Shown here: piece after piece, positions 21,261 to 30,883 of the stretch | Layout: each line of letters starts with the position of its first letter | Numbering within the stretch: the stretch's first letter is position 1 | Assembly (NCBI RefSeq): GCF_900142165.1 | Contig: NZ_FQZY01000040.1 | Coordinates: 1-40,493, forward strand | DNA: 40,493 bases | Origin: Hespellia stercorisuis DSM 15480 | Lineage (GTDB): Bacteria; Bacillota; Clostridia; Lachnospirales; Lachnospiraceae | Direction: 5' to 3' | Program-made: the position numbers and the translations under genes | Notes under the pieces: model-generated | Seen by the model: only the letters and a program-made list of their open reading frames with translations | The model's database searches: none | Told to the model about the DNA's origin: nothing

Positions 21261-22631
21261 TTAAATCGGATTAATCTTCTTTTTAATAATGTTAATAGTA
21301 TTGCTGAGAGCCTCGTCTGTCTTTATCTGATTCGTGATCTTGTTTACTCCGTGGCTTACAGAAGCGTGATCCTTGCCTCCGAGTATAATACCGACGGTCT
21401 TCAGAGGGGTGTCCGTCATGGTCCGGCACAGATACATGACAATCTGTCTTGGAAGAACGATCTCGCTGTTACGCTTCTTTCCTTTTAACTCTGTAACCGG
21501 CACATTAAAGTGTTCGGAGACGACGTCCATGATCAGTTCAGGTGTCACCACGCGGTTTTCATCCGGAGAAATGATATCCTTCAGAGCTTCTGCGGTAAGA
21601 GGAATATCGATTTCCTTGTTTTCCAGATTCGCAAGTGCGATCAATTTGTTAAGGGAGCCTTCCAGCTCACGGATGTTGGATTTCACGTTGTTGGCAATAT
21701 ACTGCATGACTTCGTCCGGAATATGGTATCTCTGCAGATTATCCAGCTCTTCCTTTTTGCGGAGAATCGCCATTCTTGTCTCATAGTTTGGAGACTGAAT
21801 ATCCGCGATCAGACCCCACTCAAATCGGGTTCGAAGTCTGGCCTCCAGCGTCTCAATGTCCTTTGGGGGCTTATCACTGGAGATGATGATCTGCTTTCCT
21901 GAGACATGCAGATGGTTAAATGTATGGAAAAATTCTTCCTGTGTACTTTCTTTTCCTATTATAAATTGAATATCATCGATGAGCAGCACGTCATTGGTCC
22001 TGTACTTTTCACGGAAGGTGGTCATCGCCATCTCATTGCTTTTTTTACCTTGCTTCAGGGCATCGATCAATTCGTTGGTAAATGTCTCACTTGTAACGTA
22101 GAGTACTTTTTTACCGGGATCGTTCTGCAGGATATGATGTGCAATGGAATGCATCAGATGAGTCTTGCCAAGTCCAACACCTCCGTATATAAACAGCGGG
22201 TTATAAACCTCACCGGGAGATTCCGCAACTGCGACTGACGCTGCATGAGCGAAATTGTTGTTGCTTCCCACTACAAATGTGTCAAATGTGTACTTGGGAT
22301 TGAGGTTTGCCTGTTCAAACAATGCGTTTGTCTGATTTTTTTTGGCAATAAATTCTTTCTTTTCCTTAATGTAAGCATTGTCCTCGGTCACGAATGCGAT
22401 ATCGTATTCCTTTCCGGTTACTTCTGCGACACATACTCTGAAAGGAAGAATGTATTTTTCCTCAATGTGTTCGATGCTTGGTTTCAAGGCAACAAAAATA
22501 AAAACTGTATCATCTGTTACTTCATAAACGGTTAATGGTGCAATCCATGCATTGTATGCAGTAGTAGATGAACAGTATTCTACTTTCATTTTCTGTAGTA
22601 TTTCGTTCCATTTTTCTTCTACGATGTTCAT
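21261..22631 (-). CDS. dnaA: Chromosomal replication initiator DnaA
   Basis: 456 residues. An AAA+ initiator that binds DnaA boxes and opens oriC. Domain I is at 1-80, a short linker follows, and Walker A is GGVGLGKTH (150-158). Walker B is LLIDDIQF, and the DNA-binding domain IV has GGKDHASVSHGVNKI near the C-terminus. The ribosome site AGGAG lies 8 bases before ATG. Its promoter and a perfect DnaA box lie directly upstream, suggesting autoregulation. It is the boundary gene: everything left of it runs mainly leftward, everything right mainly rightward. Confidence 0.98.
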   Translation of the reverse strand: MNIVEEKWNEILQKMKVEYCSSTTAYNAWIAPLTVYEVTDDTVFIFVALKPSIEHIEEKYILPFRVCVAEVTGKEYDIAFVTEDNAYIKEKKEFIAKKNQTNALFEQANLNPKYTFDTFVVGSNNNFAHAASVAVAESPGEVYNPLFIYGGVGLGKTHLMHSIAHHILQNDPGKKVLYVTSETFTNELIDALKQGKKSNEMAMTTFREKYRTNDVLLIDDIQFIIGKESTQEEFFHTFNHLHVSGKQIIISSDKPPKDIETLEARLRTRFEWGLIADIQSPNYETRMAILRKKEELDNLQRYHIPDEVMQYIANNVKSNIRELEGSLNKLIALANLENKEIDIPLTAEALKDIISPDENRVVTPELIMDVVSEHFNVPVTELKGKKRNSEIVLPRQIVMYLCRTMTDTPLKTVGIILGGKDHASVSHGVNKITNQIKTDEALSNTINIIKKKINPI

Positions 22632-22691
22632 TTATATTACTCCTACTTCCAGGTATGATGCCACTGAAGCCATGATACCTTAATCCCTTAT

Positions 22692-22720
22692 ATTTTACAT
22701 CAAAACAGGGTTTATAGCAA
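22692..22720 (-). promoter_or_regulatory. dnaA promoter
   Basis: On the minus strand TTGCTA (22720-22715), 17 bases, TAAAAT (22697-22692), about 60 bases before the dnaA start. The perfect DnaA box at 22732-22740 is 11 bases upstream of the -35. Confidence 0.6.
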
Positions 22721-22911
22721 CGACAAATCAGTGTGGATAACTTTATCCTCAAAATTCACATGGCAAAATAATACTTTTCATCAGTGATTATCAGATGTTT
22801 CCAGAAAATCGCACTTTTCCAAATTATTTTTTATAAACACGTTATTTTCCACTTATCAACAAGTTATCCACATAAAAATAGAAGCATATCCCAGAAAATG
22901 CACGGTTTTAC

Positions 22912-22940
22912 TTGACTTTTTGGTTGTTTCTTAATATAAT
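22912..22940 (+). promoter_or_regulatory. rpmH promoter, housekeeping sigma type
   Basis: TTGACT (22912-22917), 17 bases, TATAAT (22935-22940): an almost perfect consensus. It should drive rpmH and probably rnpA and yidD. Confidence 0.85.
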
Positions 22941-23000
22941 AAATCGCAGTGTCTTAATTTAGTTTTATTTATGAAACGTATGAAACGGAGGTGTATATAT

Positions 23001-23135
23001 ATGAAGATGACATTTCAGCCGAAAAAAAGATCAAGATCTAAGGTTCATGGATTCAGAGCAAGAATGAGTTCTCCAGGTGGAAGAAAAGTATTACAGGCAA
23101 GAAGAGCAAAAGGAAGAAAACAGTTATCAGCGTAG
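23001..23135 (+). CDS. rpmH: 50S ribosomal protein L34
   Basis: 44 residues, full length; [18 protein letters not shown] followed by an Arg/Lys-rich tail is the invariant L34 pattern. It binds 23S rRNA in the large subunit. GGAGG lies 9 bases before ATG. It is the first gene of the rightward cluster and is followed by rnpA, the universal bacterial pairing. Confidence 0.97.
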   Translation: MKMTFQPKKRSRSKVHGFRARMSSPGGRKVLQARRAKGRKQLSA

Positions 23136-23156
23136 GCCGCATATATGTGGCCTTTT
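23135..23156 (+). terminator. Attenuator between rpmH and rnpA
   Basis: Stem GGCCGC (23135-23140) with GTGGCC (23147-23152), then TTTT. It begins on the last base of the rpmH stop codon. It likely lowers read-through so that L34 is made in excess over the RNase P protein (inference). Confidence 0.6.
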
Positions 23157-23202
23157 CTTCTATTATTTTATGGAACAGATGCAGGAAATCTAGGAGATCA
23201 AC

Positions 23203-23529
23203 ATGGAATCTTTGAAGAAAAATAAAGATTTTCAGCATGTCTATCGGACGGGAAAATCCTTTGCAAACAAGTATTTAGTAATGTATATTGCAACCAATCA
23301 TTCGAGTAATAATCGTATCGGAATTTCAGTTAGCAAAAAAGTAGGAAACAGTGTTGTGAGACACCACATCACGCGACTTGTAAGAGAGAGCTACAGACTA
23401 AAAGAAGAACATTTCCAAAAGGGCTATGATATAGTGGTAATAGCGCGACCCGGTGCCAGAGAAACAGGGTATCATGATATAGACAGTGCACTTGTCCATT
23501 TGGGAAAACTTCATAACATATATGAATAA
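23203..23529 (+). CDS. rnpA: Ribonuclease P protein component
   Basis: 108 residues. It is the protein cofactor of the RNase P ribozyme that trims tRNA 5' leaders. It starts MESLKKNKDFQHVYRTGKSF, and the central IGISVSKKVGNSVVRH is typical. The classic RNR motif (RNRIKR) reads RHHITR here, a divergence from the B. subtilis form. The ribosome site is AGGAG. It follows rpmH by 67 bases and precedes yidD by 30. Confidence 0.95.
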   Translation: MESLKKNKDFQHVYRTGKSFANKYLVMYIATNHSSNNRIGISVSKKVGNSVVRHHITRLVRESYRLKEEHFQKGYDIVVIARPGARETGYHDIDSALVHLGKLHNIYE

Positions 23530-23559
23530 AACTGGTAATTGCCCTGGGAGTGATGCAAT

Positions 23560-23784
23560 ATGAAAGATAATTCAAAAAAATTTCTGATAGGATGTATTCG
23601 GTTTTATCAGAAGTATTTATCTGGAATGAAGCCACATTCTACCTGTAAGTATACACCTACCTGTTCTCAGTATGGAATAGAAGCCATCGAGAAATACGGT
23701 GCGTGCAAAGGTGGAATTATGGCTTTATGGCGTATTTTACGCTGCAACCCATTTTCCAAGGGCGGATTTGATCCAGTTCCCTGA
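23560..23784 (+). CDS. yidD: Membrane protein insertion efficiency factor YidD
   Basis: 74 residues. The family assists YidC-dependent membrane insertion. Recognised by [33 protein letters not shown] and [13 protein letters not shown], with the conserved Cys residues and the N-terminal amphipathic helix. It lies between rnpA and yidC, the standard place. Confidence 0.95.
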   Translation: MKDNSKKFLIGCIRFYQKYLSGMKPHSTCKYTPTCSQYGIEAIEKYGACKGGIMALWRILRCNPFSKGGFDPVP

Positions 23785-23847
23785 GGGAGGAGCCCTGCAG
23801 GAATCTTTTGGATTTTGAAGCAGAGGCGATATGAAGGAGGATAAAAC

Positions 23848-25104
23848 ATGTACGGTTTATTGGCGACAGCGTCAACGACTCCGATTATTGCACAGATTGC
23901 GTGGATAATCGGAAAATTAATGGATTGGATTTATACAACACTCGGTGTTCATAATATTGGATGGTGTATTATTATCCTGACCGTTATCATTTACACATTG
24001 ATGATACCGCTCACAATCAAGCAGCAGAAGTTTTCCAAGATGTCTGCGATGATGAATCCGGAGATCCAGGCTATAACTAAGAAGTATGCAAACAAAAAAG
24101 ATCAGGTTTCCATGGAAAAACAGCAGGCAGAGATGCAGGCTATCTATGAGAAATACGGTACATCACCGATGGGCGGTTGTTCTGGCCTGCTGATCCAGAT
24201 GCCGGTTCTCTTCGGTATGTATGCGGTAATTCGTAATGTACCGGCATACGTGGACAGTGTAAAACAGATGTATATGCCTCTGGTCGATCAGATCATGGCA
24301 ACAGATGGTTTCAGAAAGATCATGGAAGGCATCGGTACTGTGAAGCCGGTCCTGATCAGTGCAGATAAATTTGATTATACGCATGCTAACACTTTGATAG
24401 ATGTATTATATAAATTTCAAAACAGTACATGGGATACTCTGGTGGACAAGATACCGAGTATAAGTTCTATTGCGACGACGACACAACAGTCGTTGGAACA
24501 CATCAATAACTTTTTTGGAATCAATATGGCAGAGGCGCCGTTAACAATGTTTCAGAATGCGCTTCATCCATTTTCAATCGGAATGATCATCTTGGCGGTC
24601 ATCATTCCAATCATGGCAGGTGTTACACAGTTCGCAAGTGTGAAGCTTCAGCCACAGCAGTCGACAGATCCTGATAACCCGATGGCAAACTCCATGAAAA
24701 GCATGATGTTTACTATGCCGTTGTTTTCAGTATTTATGTGTTTTACACTGCCTTCAGGTCTTGGTCTTTACTGGTGTATTAGTGCGGTTGTCCGCTGTGC
24801 ACAGCAGATTGCAATCAACAAATATCTGAATACAAAGACTACAGAAGAATTATTTGAAGAGAATCAGAAAAAGGCAGCGAAGAAGCGTGAGAAAAAAGGA
24901 ACAGCAGCCAAAGAGATCACTCAGATGGCGAAGACAAGTACCAGAACAGTAGAGCCAAAGAAATCGACGATGACTGATAAAGAGCGTGAAGAGAAGTTAA
25001 AAGCCGCTGAAAAATATACAAAGAATGCAAAAGCAGGAAGTCTCGCGTCAAAAGCAAATATGGTCAGAAGTTTCAACAGTGGTTCAGACAAAGATGACAA
25101 ATAG
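23848..25104 (+). CDS. yidC: Membrane protein insertase YidC/Oxa1/SpoIIIJ
   Basis: 418 residues. It inserts proteins into the cytoplasmic membrane, alone or with Sec. There is no lipobox Cys at the N-terminus, unlike B. subtilis SpoIIIJ. Hydrophobic segments lie near 10-30, 35-60, 110-130 and in the C-terminal half (MIILAVIIPIMAGV, FSVFMCFTLPSGLGLYWC). The stretch TVIIYTLMIPLTIKQQKFSKM corresponds to the first core helix. Where B. subtilis has the groove Arg this protein has Tyr. A basic tail of about 100 residues (from about 320), rich in Lys, may contact the ribosome. GGAGG precedes ATG. Jag follows after 30 bases. Confidence 0.95.
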   Translation: MYGLLATASTTPIIAQIAWIIGKLMDWIYTTLGVHNIGWCIIILTVIIYTLMIPLTIKQQKFSKMSAMMNPEIQAITKKYANKKDQVSMEKQQAEMQAIYEKYGTSPMGGCSGLLIQMPVLFGMYAVIRNVPAYVDSVKQMYMPLVDQIMATDGFRKIMEGIGTVKPVLISADKFDYTHANTLIDVLYKFQNSTWDTLVDKIPSISSIATTTQQSLEHINNFFGINMAEAPLTMFQNALHPFSIGMIILAVIIPIMAGVTQFASVKLQPQQSTDPDNPMANSMKSMMFTMPLFSVFMCFTLPSGLGLYWCISAVVRCAQQIAINKYLNTKTTEELFEENQKKAAKKREKKGTAAKEITQMAKTSTRTVEPKKSTMTDKEREEKLKAAEKYTKNAKAGSLASKANMVRSFNSGSDKDDK

Positions 25105-25134
25105 TTTTTTTCATAGAGAAAGTGAGGATTCACC

Positions 25135-26067
25135 ATGGGCGATATCAGAGTATCAGCAAAAACAGTGGATGATGCAATTACTGAGGCATCTATTCAATTA
25201 GGGATTCCAAGCAGTGAACTGGAATATGACATCATTGAAAAGGGCAGTGCAGGATTCTTAGGAATCGGAATGAAACAGGCAGTTATCGATGTTCGCAAAA
25301 AAGTTGTGAAACCGGAAGTACAGGAAGTTGTAAAAGAGACAGCAAAAGAAACAATAAAAGAAGAGAAAAAAGAACAAATTAAAACGGAATCTAAGACAGA
25401 GGATTCCAGGACCGATGCAAAACCGAAGCAGGAGTCAAAATCATTTAAGTCAGAGAAGAATAACAGTTACAAAAAAACAGACAATAATAAATTCAAATCT
25501 GACAGACCTGCCTTTGAGAAAAAGGACAGACAGGAAGTAAAAGCGGATTCGGAAGATGGGTCAAAAACAGAAGTAACATCACAAAAAAAAGATGTTGAAC
25601 TTGCTAAAGTTTCTGAAGAAACAAAAAAAGCAACAGTAGATTTCATTCAGAATACGCTGAAGGCGATGAGCATGGAAGTAGAACTCACCTGTGAGATTGA
25701 CGGGGAAGGTGCTCTCTGCATCGATATGAAGGGTGACAATATGGGAATCCTCATCGGTAAGAGAGGACAGACACTGGATTCTCTCCAGTACCTTGCCAAC
25801 CGTGTGGCAAACAAGAATCAGGAAGGTTATGTGCGTGTGAAGCTTGATACAGAGGATTACAGAAAGCGCAGAAAAGCGACCCTTGAGAATCTGGCCAAGA
25901 ACATTGCCTACAAGGTAAAGAGAACAAAGAAACCGGTATCGCTTGAGCCTATGAATCCATATGAGAGACGTATTATTCACGCGGCACTTCAGTCAGACCG
26001 CTATGTAACGACTCACAGTGAGGGCGAGGAGCCATATAGAAAGATCGTTGTCACATTGAAAAAATAA
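25135..26067 (+). CDS. jag: RNA-binding protein Jag/KhpB (Jag-N, KH, R3H)
   Basis: 310 residues. Jag-N domain (about 1-60, AKTVDDAITEASIQLG ... GSAGFLGIG), then a charged Lys/Glu-rich linker of about 100 residues. A KH domain (about 165-240, GILIGKRGQTLDSLQYL) and a C-terminal R3H domain (ENLAKNIAYKVKRTKKPVSLEPMNPYERRIIH) follow. In streptococci the homologue acts with KhpA in cell-division control as a global RNA binder. It directly follows yidC, as in most Firmicutes. GAGGA lies 7 bases before ATG. Confidence 0.95.
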   Translation: MGDIRVSAKTVDDAITEASIQLGIPSSELEYDIIEKGSAGFLGIGMKQAVIDVRKKVVKPEVQEVVKETAKETIKEEKKEQIKTESKTEDSRTDAKPKQESKSFKSEKNNSYKKTDNNKFKSDRPAFEKKDRQEVKADSEDGSKTEVTSQKKDVELAKVSEETKKATVDFIQNTLKAMSMEVELTCEIDGEGALCIDMKGDNMGILIGKRGQTLDSLQYLANRVANKNQEGYVRVKLDTEDYRKRRKATLENLAKNIAYKVKRTKKPVSLEPMNPYERRIIHAALQSDRYVTTHSEGEEPYRKIVVTLKK

Positions 26068-26361
26068 GTAATTTTATAACGCTGCTGCTATCAGGAAACA
26101 GAAGTTTCCCACGACGCAGCGGCGTTTTTTAATATAATAGGAAATTCTTTTGGATTTCCTATTATATTAAAAAACGCCGGGGGATGCGCAATGCGCGCAG
26201 GATGAAAATAATCACTGGTGAATTTTGGTTCTTAGCGGGAAAGTAAATTTTATAGATACAGGCAGCAATAGCTGCCATGAGATCAGAGTAAAACAGCAGA
26301 GCAGATTATAGAAAACTCTGCTTTGATATCTAAATTATTATGAAAGAGAGAAGGTGCTATA
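26068..26361. other. Gap holding repeat family A copy 2 and the mnmE leader
   Basis: Just after jag a nested hairpin (26080-26122: CGCTGC/GCAGCG outside, GGAAAC/GTTTCC inside) runs into the 25-bp stem of the dispersed repeat. After 26205 there is a small inverted repeat GGCAGC/GCTGCC (26261-26275), then AGCAGAG/CTCTGCT (26294-26322), a possible terminator or leader hairpin in front of mnmE. Confidence 0.5.
26121..26204 (+). repeat. Dispersed hairpin repeat, family A copy 2
   Basis: A perfect 25-bp stem (26121-26145 with 26154-26178, 8-base loop) with an AATATAATAGGAAAT core, followed by a GC-rich tail with GGGGATGCGCAATGCGCGC. It matches the layout and the AAAAACGC...GGGG(A/T)T..CGCA.TACG-like tail of the element at 3517-3613. 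In transcripts it would form a very stable hairpin ending jag mRNA. Confidence 0.65.
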
Positions 26362-27765
26362 ATGCCAGACAGAACGATCGCTGCCATATCCACAGGCATG
26401 ACAAGTTCCGGAATTGGAATTGTAAGAATGAGTGGAGAAGAATCATTTCAGATAATCGACCGAATATATAAGGGAAAAGAAAAGCTGGCAGAAGCCCCCT
26501 CACACACCATCCATTACGGTTTTATCCGTGATGGTGAGGAAGTGATAGATGAGGTTCTTGTAATGCTTATGAGAGGCCCCAGAAGCTTCACAGGGGAGGA
26601 TACTGTAGAGATCAACTGCCACGGAGGAACTTTCGTTGTGAACCGTTTACTTGAGACTGTAATTAAGCATGGAGCAAAACCTGCGGAGCCGGGAGAATTT
26701 ACGAAGAGAGCATTTCTCAACGGGCGTATGGATCTATCTCAGGCGGAGGCAGTGATTGATGTGATCAACTCCCGGAACGAATATGCTTTAAAATCATCAG
26801 TCGGTCAATTAAAAGGTAGTGTAAAGAAAAAAATAACTGATATTAGAAACAAAATAATTTACCATACTGCTTTTATAGAAACAGCACTCGATGACCCGGA
26901 GCACATCAGCGTGGATGGGTATGGTGCTACGCTGAAGCTTACTGTAGACGAGATATCAGCCGTGTTAAAAGATCTGATTGACTCCGCCGATGACGGCAGA
27001 ATCATGAAAGAAGGAATCCAGACGGTCATTGTAGGAAAACCGAATGCCGGAAAGTCTTCCCTTCTGAATGTGCTGGCCGGAAAAGAGCGTGCCATAGTGA
27101 CGGATATCGCCGGAACGACGCGGGATACGCTGGAAGAATCCATTCAGCTGCAGGGGCTTTGTCTTAATATTATTGATACGGCCGGAATCCGTGATACGGA
27201 GGATATTATCGAAAAAATCGGTGTGGATAAGGCAAAGCAGTATGCCCGGGATGCCGATTTGATTATCTATGTGGTGGACTCTTCCAGAGAACTGGACGAG
27301 GATGATAAAAAGATTATGGATTTGATTTATGATAAGAAATCGATTATTCTATTAAATAAGTCAGATTTAGATATCATCGTGACGAAGGAAATCTTGCAAA
27401 ATGAAATTAAAAAATGCTGCAATTCGGATGGAAATTCTGAGATAACGATCCCTATGATCGAAATTTCGGCAAAAGAAGAGCAGGGGATCAAATTGCTTGA
27501 AAACACTTTAAAATCAATGTTTTTACACGGCGAAATAGATTTAAATGATGAGATTTACATCACAAATATCCGCCAGAAGACGGCTTTGCAAGAAGCTTAT
27601 AACTCCTTGCAAAAAGTAAACGAAAGTATAACTGAAAACATGCCGGAGGACTTTTATTCCATCGATCTGATGGATGCATATGAGTCTCTGGGCAGCATCA
27701 CAGGTGAAGCGATAGGAGAAGATTTAGTCAATGAAATATTCAGCAAATTCTGTATGGGAAAATAA
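26362..27765 (+). CDS. mnmE: tRNA uridine-5-carboxymethylaminomethyl modification GTPase MnmE
   Basis: 467 residues. With MnmG it modifies U34 of tRNAs reading NNA/NNG codons. The N-terminal folate-binding domain is at 1-120. The G domain has Walker [10 protein letters not shown] (225-233), TDIAGTTRD (248-255), [10 protein letters not shown] (272-281) and NKSD. The helical C-terminus ends FCMGK, the C(I/M)GK tail whose Cys is needed for function. AAGGTG precedes ATG. mnmG starts inside its 3' end. Confidence 0.97.
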   Translation: MPDRTIAAISTGMTSSGIGIVRMSGEESFQIIDRIYKGKEKLAEAPSHTIHYGFIRDGEEVIDEVLVMLMRGPRSFTGEDTVEINCHGGTFVVNRLLETVIKHGAKPAEPGEFTKRAFLNGRMDLSQAEAVIDVINSRNEYALKSSVGQLKGSVKKKITDIRNKIIYHTAFIETALDDPEHISVDGYGATLKLTVDEISAVLKDLIDSADDGRIMKEGIQTVIVGKPNAGKSSLLNVLAGKERAIVTDIAGTTRDTLEESIQLQGLCLNIIDTAGIRDTEDIIEKIGVDKAKQYARDADLIIYVVDSSRELDEDDKKIMDLIYDKKSIILLNKSDLDIIVTKEILQNEIKKCCNSDGNSEITIPMIEISAKEEQGIKLLENTLKSMFLHGEIDLNDEIYITNIRQKTALQEAYNSLQKVNESITENMPEDFYSIDLMDAYESLGSITGEAIGEDLVNEIFSKFCMGK

Positions 27766-29623
27766 TGATAATTATGATGTTGTGGTAATCGGAGCAGGGC
27801 ACGCGGGATGTGAAGCTGCACTTGCATCCGCAAGACTCGGTTTGAGGACGATCTGTTTTACAGTGAGTGTGAACAGTATCGCCCTGATGCCGTGCAATCC
27901 GAACATCGGGGGAAGTTCCAAGGGGCATCTGGTGCGTGAGCTGGATGCGTTGGGCGGTGAGATGGGAAAAGTGATAGACAGGACCTTTATTCAGTCCAAG
28001 ATGTTGAACAAATCCAAAGGACCGGCCGTACATTCACTGCGCGCCCAGGCGGATAAGGAGGAATACAGCAGAGCCATGAGACAGGTTCTGCAAAATCAGG
28101 AGAATCTGGATATCAAACAGATGGAAGTGACAGACATTCTCACAGAAAATGGAAAGATTACTGGAGTACAGACGTATTCGGGTGCCATATATAAGTGTAA
28201 ATCTGTAGTGTTGTGTACCGGAACCTATCTGCGCGCTCGCTGCATTTACGGAGAGGTGAGCATGAATACGGGGCCGAATGGACTGCAGCCGGCAAAGTAT
28301 CTGACAGAGTGCCTGAAGTCGCTGGGAATCAAAATGTACCGTTTTAAGACGGGAACGCCGGCCAGAATTGATAAAAATTCGGTGGATTACAGTAAGATGG
28401 AAGAGCAGTTCGGAGATAAGAGAGTGGTGCCGTTTTCCTTTACAACAGATCCGGAGGATGTGCAGATCGATCAGGCATCCTGCTGGCTGACCTACACCAA
28501 TGAGAACACACATCAGATCATCCGTGAAAATCTTGACCGTTCACCACTGTTTTCCGGTATGATCGAGGGAACCGGGCCGCGTTATTGTCCATCTATTGAG
28601 GATAAGGTCGTAAAATTTGCGGATAAAAAACGGCATCAGGTATTCATTGAGCCGGAGGGACTTCACACGAATGAAGTCTATATCGGTGGAATGTCAAGCT
28701 CGTTGCCGGAGGATGTGCAGTATAAAATGTACCGCAGTGTACCGGGGCTGGAGCATGCAAAAATCGTGAGGAATGCATATGCGATCGAGTACGATTGTAT
28801 CGATGCGAGACAGCTTAGACCGACTCTGGAATTTAAACAGATCAGCGGTTTATTCAGCGGCGGACAGTTCAATGGCAGCTCGGGATACGAGGAGGCTGCT
28901 GCTCAGGGCCTTGTAGCGGGGATAAATGCCGCTTTAAAGGTGTTAGGCAGGGAACAGTTAGTCTTAGACCGTTCGGAGGCTTATATCGGCGTTTTAATCG
29001 ACGATCTTGTCACAAAGGAAAGCCATGAGCCGTATCGGATGATGACCTCCAGGGCGGAATACCGTCTGCTCCTGCGCCAGGACAACGCAGATCAGCGTCT
29101 GACCGAGATCGGACACCGTATTGGTCTGATCAATGATGACCGACTGAATAAGCTTCATGAAAAGATCGGTATGATCGATGAAGAAATCAAGCGTCTTGAG
29201 CGTACCCATGTCGGGACAACGGAACCGGTTCAGAAAGTCCTCAGAGATCATGGAAGTACCGAATTAATATCAGGAACAACTCTCGCGGAAATGATACGGA
29301 GACCGGAGCTGTCCTATGAAGCGTTGGAATCAATAGATCCAGACCGCAGACAGCTGCCGGAGGATGTGATCGATCAGATCAATATTAATATCAAGTATGC
29401 AGGCTACATTTCCCGCCAGCTGAGACAGGTCGAGCAGTTCAAAAAGCTGGAGTATAAAAAGATTCCGGAAGATATCGATTACAATGAAATCAAGAGTCTG
29501 CGTATTGAAGCGAAGCAGAAGCTGACAGAATTTAAGCCTGCATCAATCGGTCAGGCAAGCCGTATATCCGGAGTATCACCGGCGGATATATCCGTGCTGC
29601 TTGTGTATCTGAGTGCGCATTAG
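27731..29623 (+). CDS. mnmG: tRNA uridine-5-carboxymethylaminomethyl modification FAD enzyme MnmG
   Basis: 630 residues, full length. The FAD-binding partner of MnmE. Nucleotide-binding motif [10 protein letters not shown] (21-30), then [13 protein letters not shown] and the [22 protein letters not shown] block, are all family signatures. The start overlaps mnmE by 35 bases; GGAGAAGA upstream supports it and no other ATG precedes the FAD motif, so the two are translationally coupled. Its last codons form the first unit of a 41-bp tandem repeat. Confidence 0.97.
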   Translation: MKYSANSVWENNDNYDVVVIGAGHAGCEAALASARLGLRTICFTVSVNSIALMPCNPNIGGSSKGHLVRELDALGGEMGKVIDRTFIQSKMLNKSKGPAVHSLRAQADKEEYSRAMRQVLQNQENLDIKQMEVTDILTENGKITGVQTYSGAIYKCKSVVLCTGTYLRARCIYGEVSMNTGPNGLQPAKYLTECLKSLGIKMYRFKTGTPARIDKNSVDYSKMEEQFGDKRVVPFSFTTDPEDVQIDQASCWLTYTNENTHQIIRENLDRSPLFSGMIEGTGPRYCPSIEDKVVKFADKKRHQVFIEPEGLHTNEVYIGGMSSSLPEDVQYKMYRSVPGLEHAKIVRNAYAIEYDCIDARQLRPTLEFKQISGLFSGGQFNGSSGYEEAAAQGLVAGINAALKVLGREQLVLDRSEAYIGVLIDDLVTKESHEPYRMMTSRAEYRLLLRQDNADQRLTEIGHRIGLINDDRLNKLHEKIGMIDEEIKRLERTHVGTTEPVQKVLRDHGSTELISGTTLAEMIRRPELSYEALESIDPDRRQLPEDVIDQININIKYAGYISRQLRQVEQFKKLEYKKIPEDIDYNEIKSLRIEAKQKLTEFKPASIGQASRISGVSPADISVLLVYLSAH

Positions 29624-29768
29624 AATGTGTATGCTTATGTGAAAAGTATCTGAGTGTACATTAGAATGTGTATGCTTGTGTAAAAAGTATCTGAGTGTAC
29701 GTTAGAATGTGTATGTTTATGTGAAAAGTATCTGAGTGCACATTAGAATGTGTATGTTTATATGAAAA
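29605..29768 (+). repeat. 41-bp minisatellite, four units
   Basis: Units begin at 29605, 29646, 29687 and 29728, each GTATCTGAGTG..CATTAGAATG followed by TGTATGYTTRTGTRAAAA-like sequence. Unit 1 includes the last codons and stop of mnmG; the others are non-coding copies carrying the same stop. Units differ by a few substitutions only, so the duplication is fairly recent. Confidence 0.9.
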
Positions 29769-29836
29769 TAGAACAGGCTGTGACGTGGATAATTTGTTGA
29801 AAAGAATTTGTGATAGAGAAAGTGCTGGGAATAAAT

Positions 29837-30550
29837 ATGAGTGAAATATTTCAGAAAAAGCTGGAACAATTAAATATCAGATTGGAAGAAAAGCAGTTAC
29901 AGCAATTTGATCAGTTTTATGAACTTCTCGTGGAGTGGAATAAGGTGATGAATCTGACAGGAATTACAGAATATGAAGAGGTAAATGAAAAACATTTTGT
30001 GGACAGTCTGGCTTTGGTGAAGGCGATTGACATCCAAAATGTTGAGACTGTGATCGATGTTGGAACCGGAGCTGGTTTTCCAGGGATCCCATTAAAGATT
30101 GCTTTTCCACATTCGGAGGTTGTTTTACTGGATTCTTTGAACAAGAGAGTGAAGTTTCTCAATACGGTTATTGAAGAATTGGGATTGACCGGAATCAGGG
30201 CAATTCATGGCCGTGCAGAAGATTATGCAAAACAGGCTGAGTACAGAGAGCAGTTCGATCTGTGTGTTTCACGTGCCGTTGCAAATTTGTCGACGCTCAG
30301 TGAATACTGTTTACCTTATATACGGGTAGGGGGTATATTTATATCTTATAAATCCGGTGAAGTAGATGAGGAGTTAAGTGAGTCAAAAAATGCAATTGGA
30401 ATACTTGGCGGAAAGGTAGAAGATACAGTGAAATTTCAATTGCCGGGAACAGAGATTGGGAGATCATTTGTTAAGATCGCGAAAGTGAAAAATACCGGAA
30501 AAAAATTTCCGCGGAAAGCAGGAGTGGCAGCAAAAGAGCCTCTGCGTTGA
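29837..30550 (+). CDS. rsmG: 16S rRNA (guanine-N7) methyltransferase RsmG
   Basis: 237 residues from MSEIFQKK, matching the usual family length; a GTG 27 bases upstream is possible but unlikely. SAM-dependent methylation of G527 in 16S rRNA (E. coli numbering); loss gives low-level streptomycin resistance in other species. The SAM motif VIDVGTGAGFPG (72-83), the NLTG motif near residue 39 and HFVDSL near 53 are typical. The C-terminus is a basic tail. It follows mnmG, the usual mnmEG-rsmG order, across the minisatellite. The ribosome site is weak (CTGGGA). Confidence 0.93.
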   Translation: MSEIFQKKLEQLNIRLEEKQLQQFDQFYELLVEWNKVMNLTGITEYEEVNEKHFVDSLALVKAIDIQNVETVIDVGTGAGFPGIPLKIAFPHSEVVLLDSLNKRVKFLNTVIEELGLTGIRAIHGRAEDYAKQAEYREQFDLCVSRAVANLSTLSEYCLPYIRVGGIFISYKSGEVDEELSESKNAIGILGGKVEDTVKFQLPGTEIGRSFVKIAKVKNTGKKFPRKAGVAAKEPLR

Positions 30551-30764
30551 TGGAATACACTGAAAAGATTTTAAGTGAAAAGATTTTTGATTCAGACAGT
30601 GAAAGTATATAGTGAAAATATAAGTATAAATAAAAGTTTAGGAAAAAGTATAAAGTATATGGTATTGCTATGAGATTATTGTTAAGCATCGAAGCGGATA
30701 GAAGTGGATTTAATTACGTTTTCCACATGTAGAGATGTTTTTATGTGAAAAGAGTGTATAAGTA

Positions 30765-30773
30765 TGTGGATAA
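30765..30773 (-). promoter_or_regulatory. Isolated DnaA box
   Basis: A perfect TGTGGATAA 8 kb right of oriC, in non-coding DNA between rsmG and the hydrolase gene. A single 9-mer can occur by chance, so its role is uncertain. Confidence 0.4.
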
Positions 30774-30883
30774 CTCAATAGAATGCATTGAAAATGTTAA
30801 TAAAATCATCAATATCTTTATGCAACAGAAAAATCATCTGGATTTTGGCTAAACGTAATTGTGCTTCAGCGGAGAACACTGCA

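Larger units (their letters stand above)
22632..23000. promoter_or_regulatory. oriC part 1 (dnaA-rpmH gap)
   Basis: A 369-base divergent gap with perfect DnaA boxes TGTGGATAA (22732-22740) and TTATCCACA (22864-22872), plus the near-match TTATCAACA (22853-22861). The weaker TTATAAACA lies at 22831-22839. Together with the boxes in the dnaA-dnaN gap this gives a bipartite origin of the B. subtilis type. Gene orientation flips here, as expected for an origin. Confidence 0.75.

Noticed and set aside
29605-29768. CRISPR-like array
   Set aside because: Units are contiguous tandem copies without spacers; it is a minisatellite.
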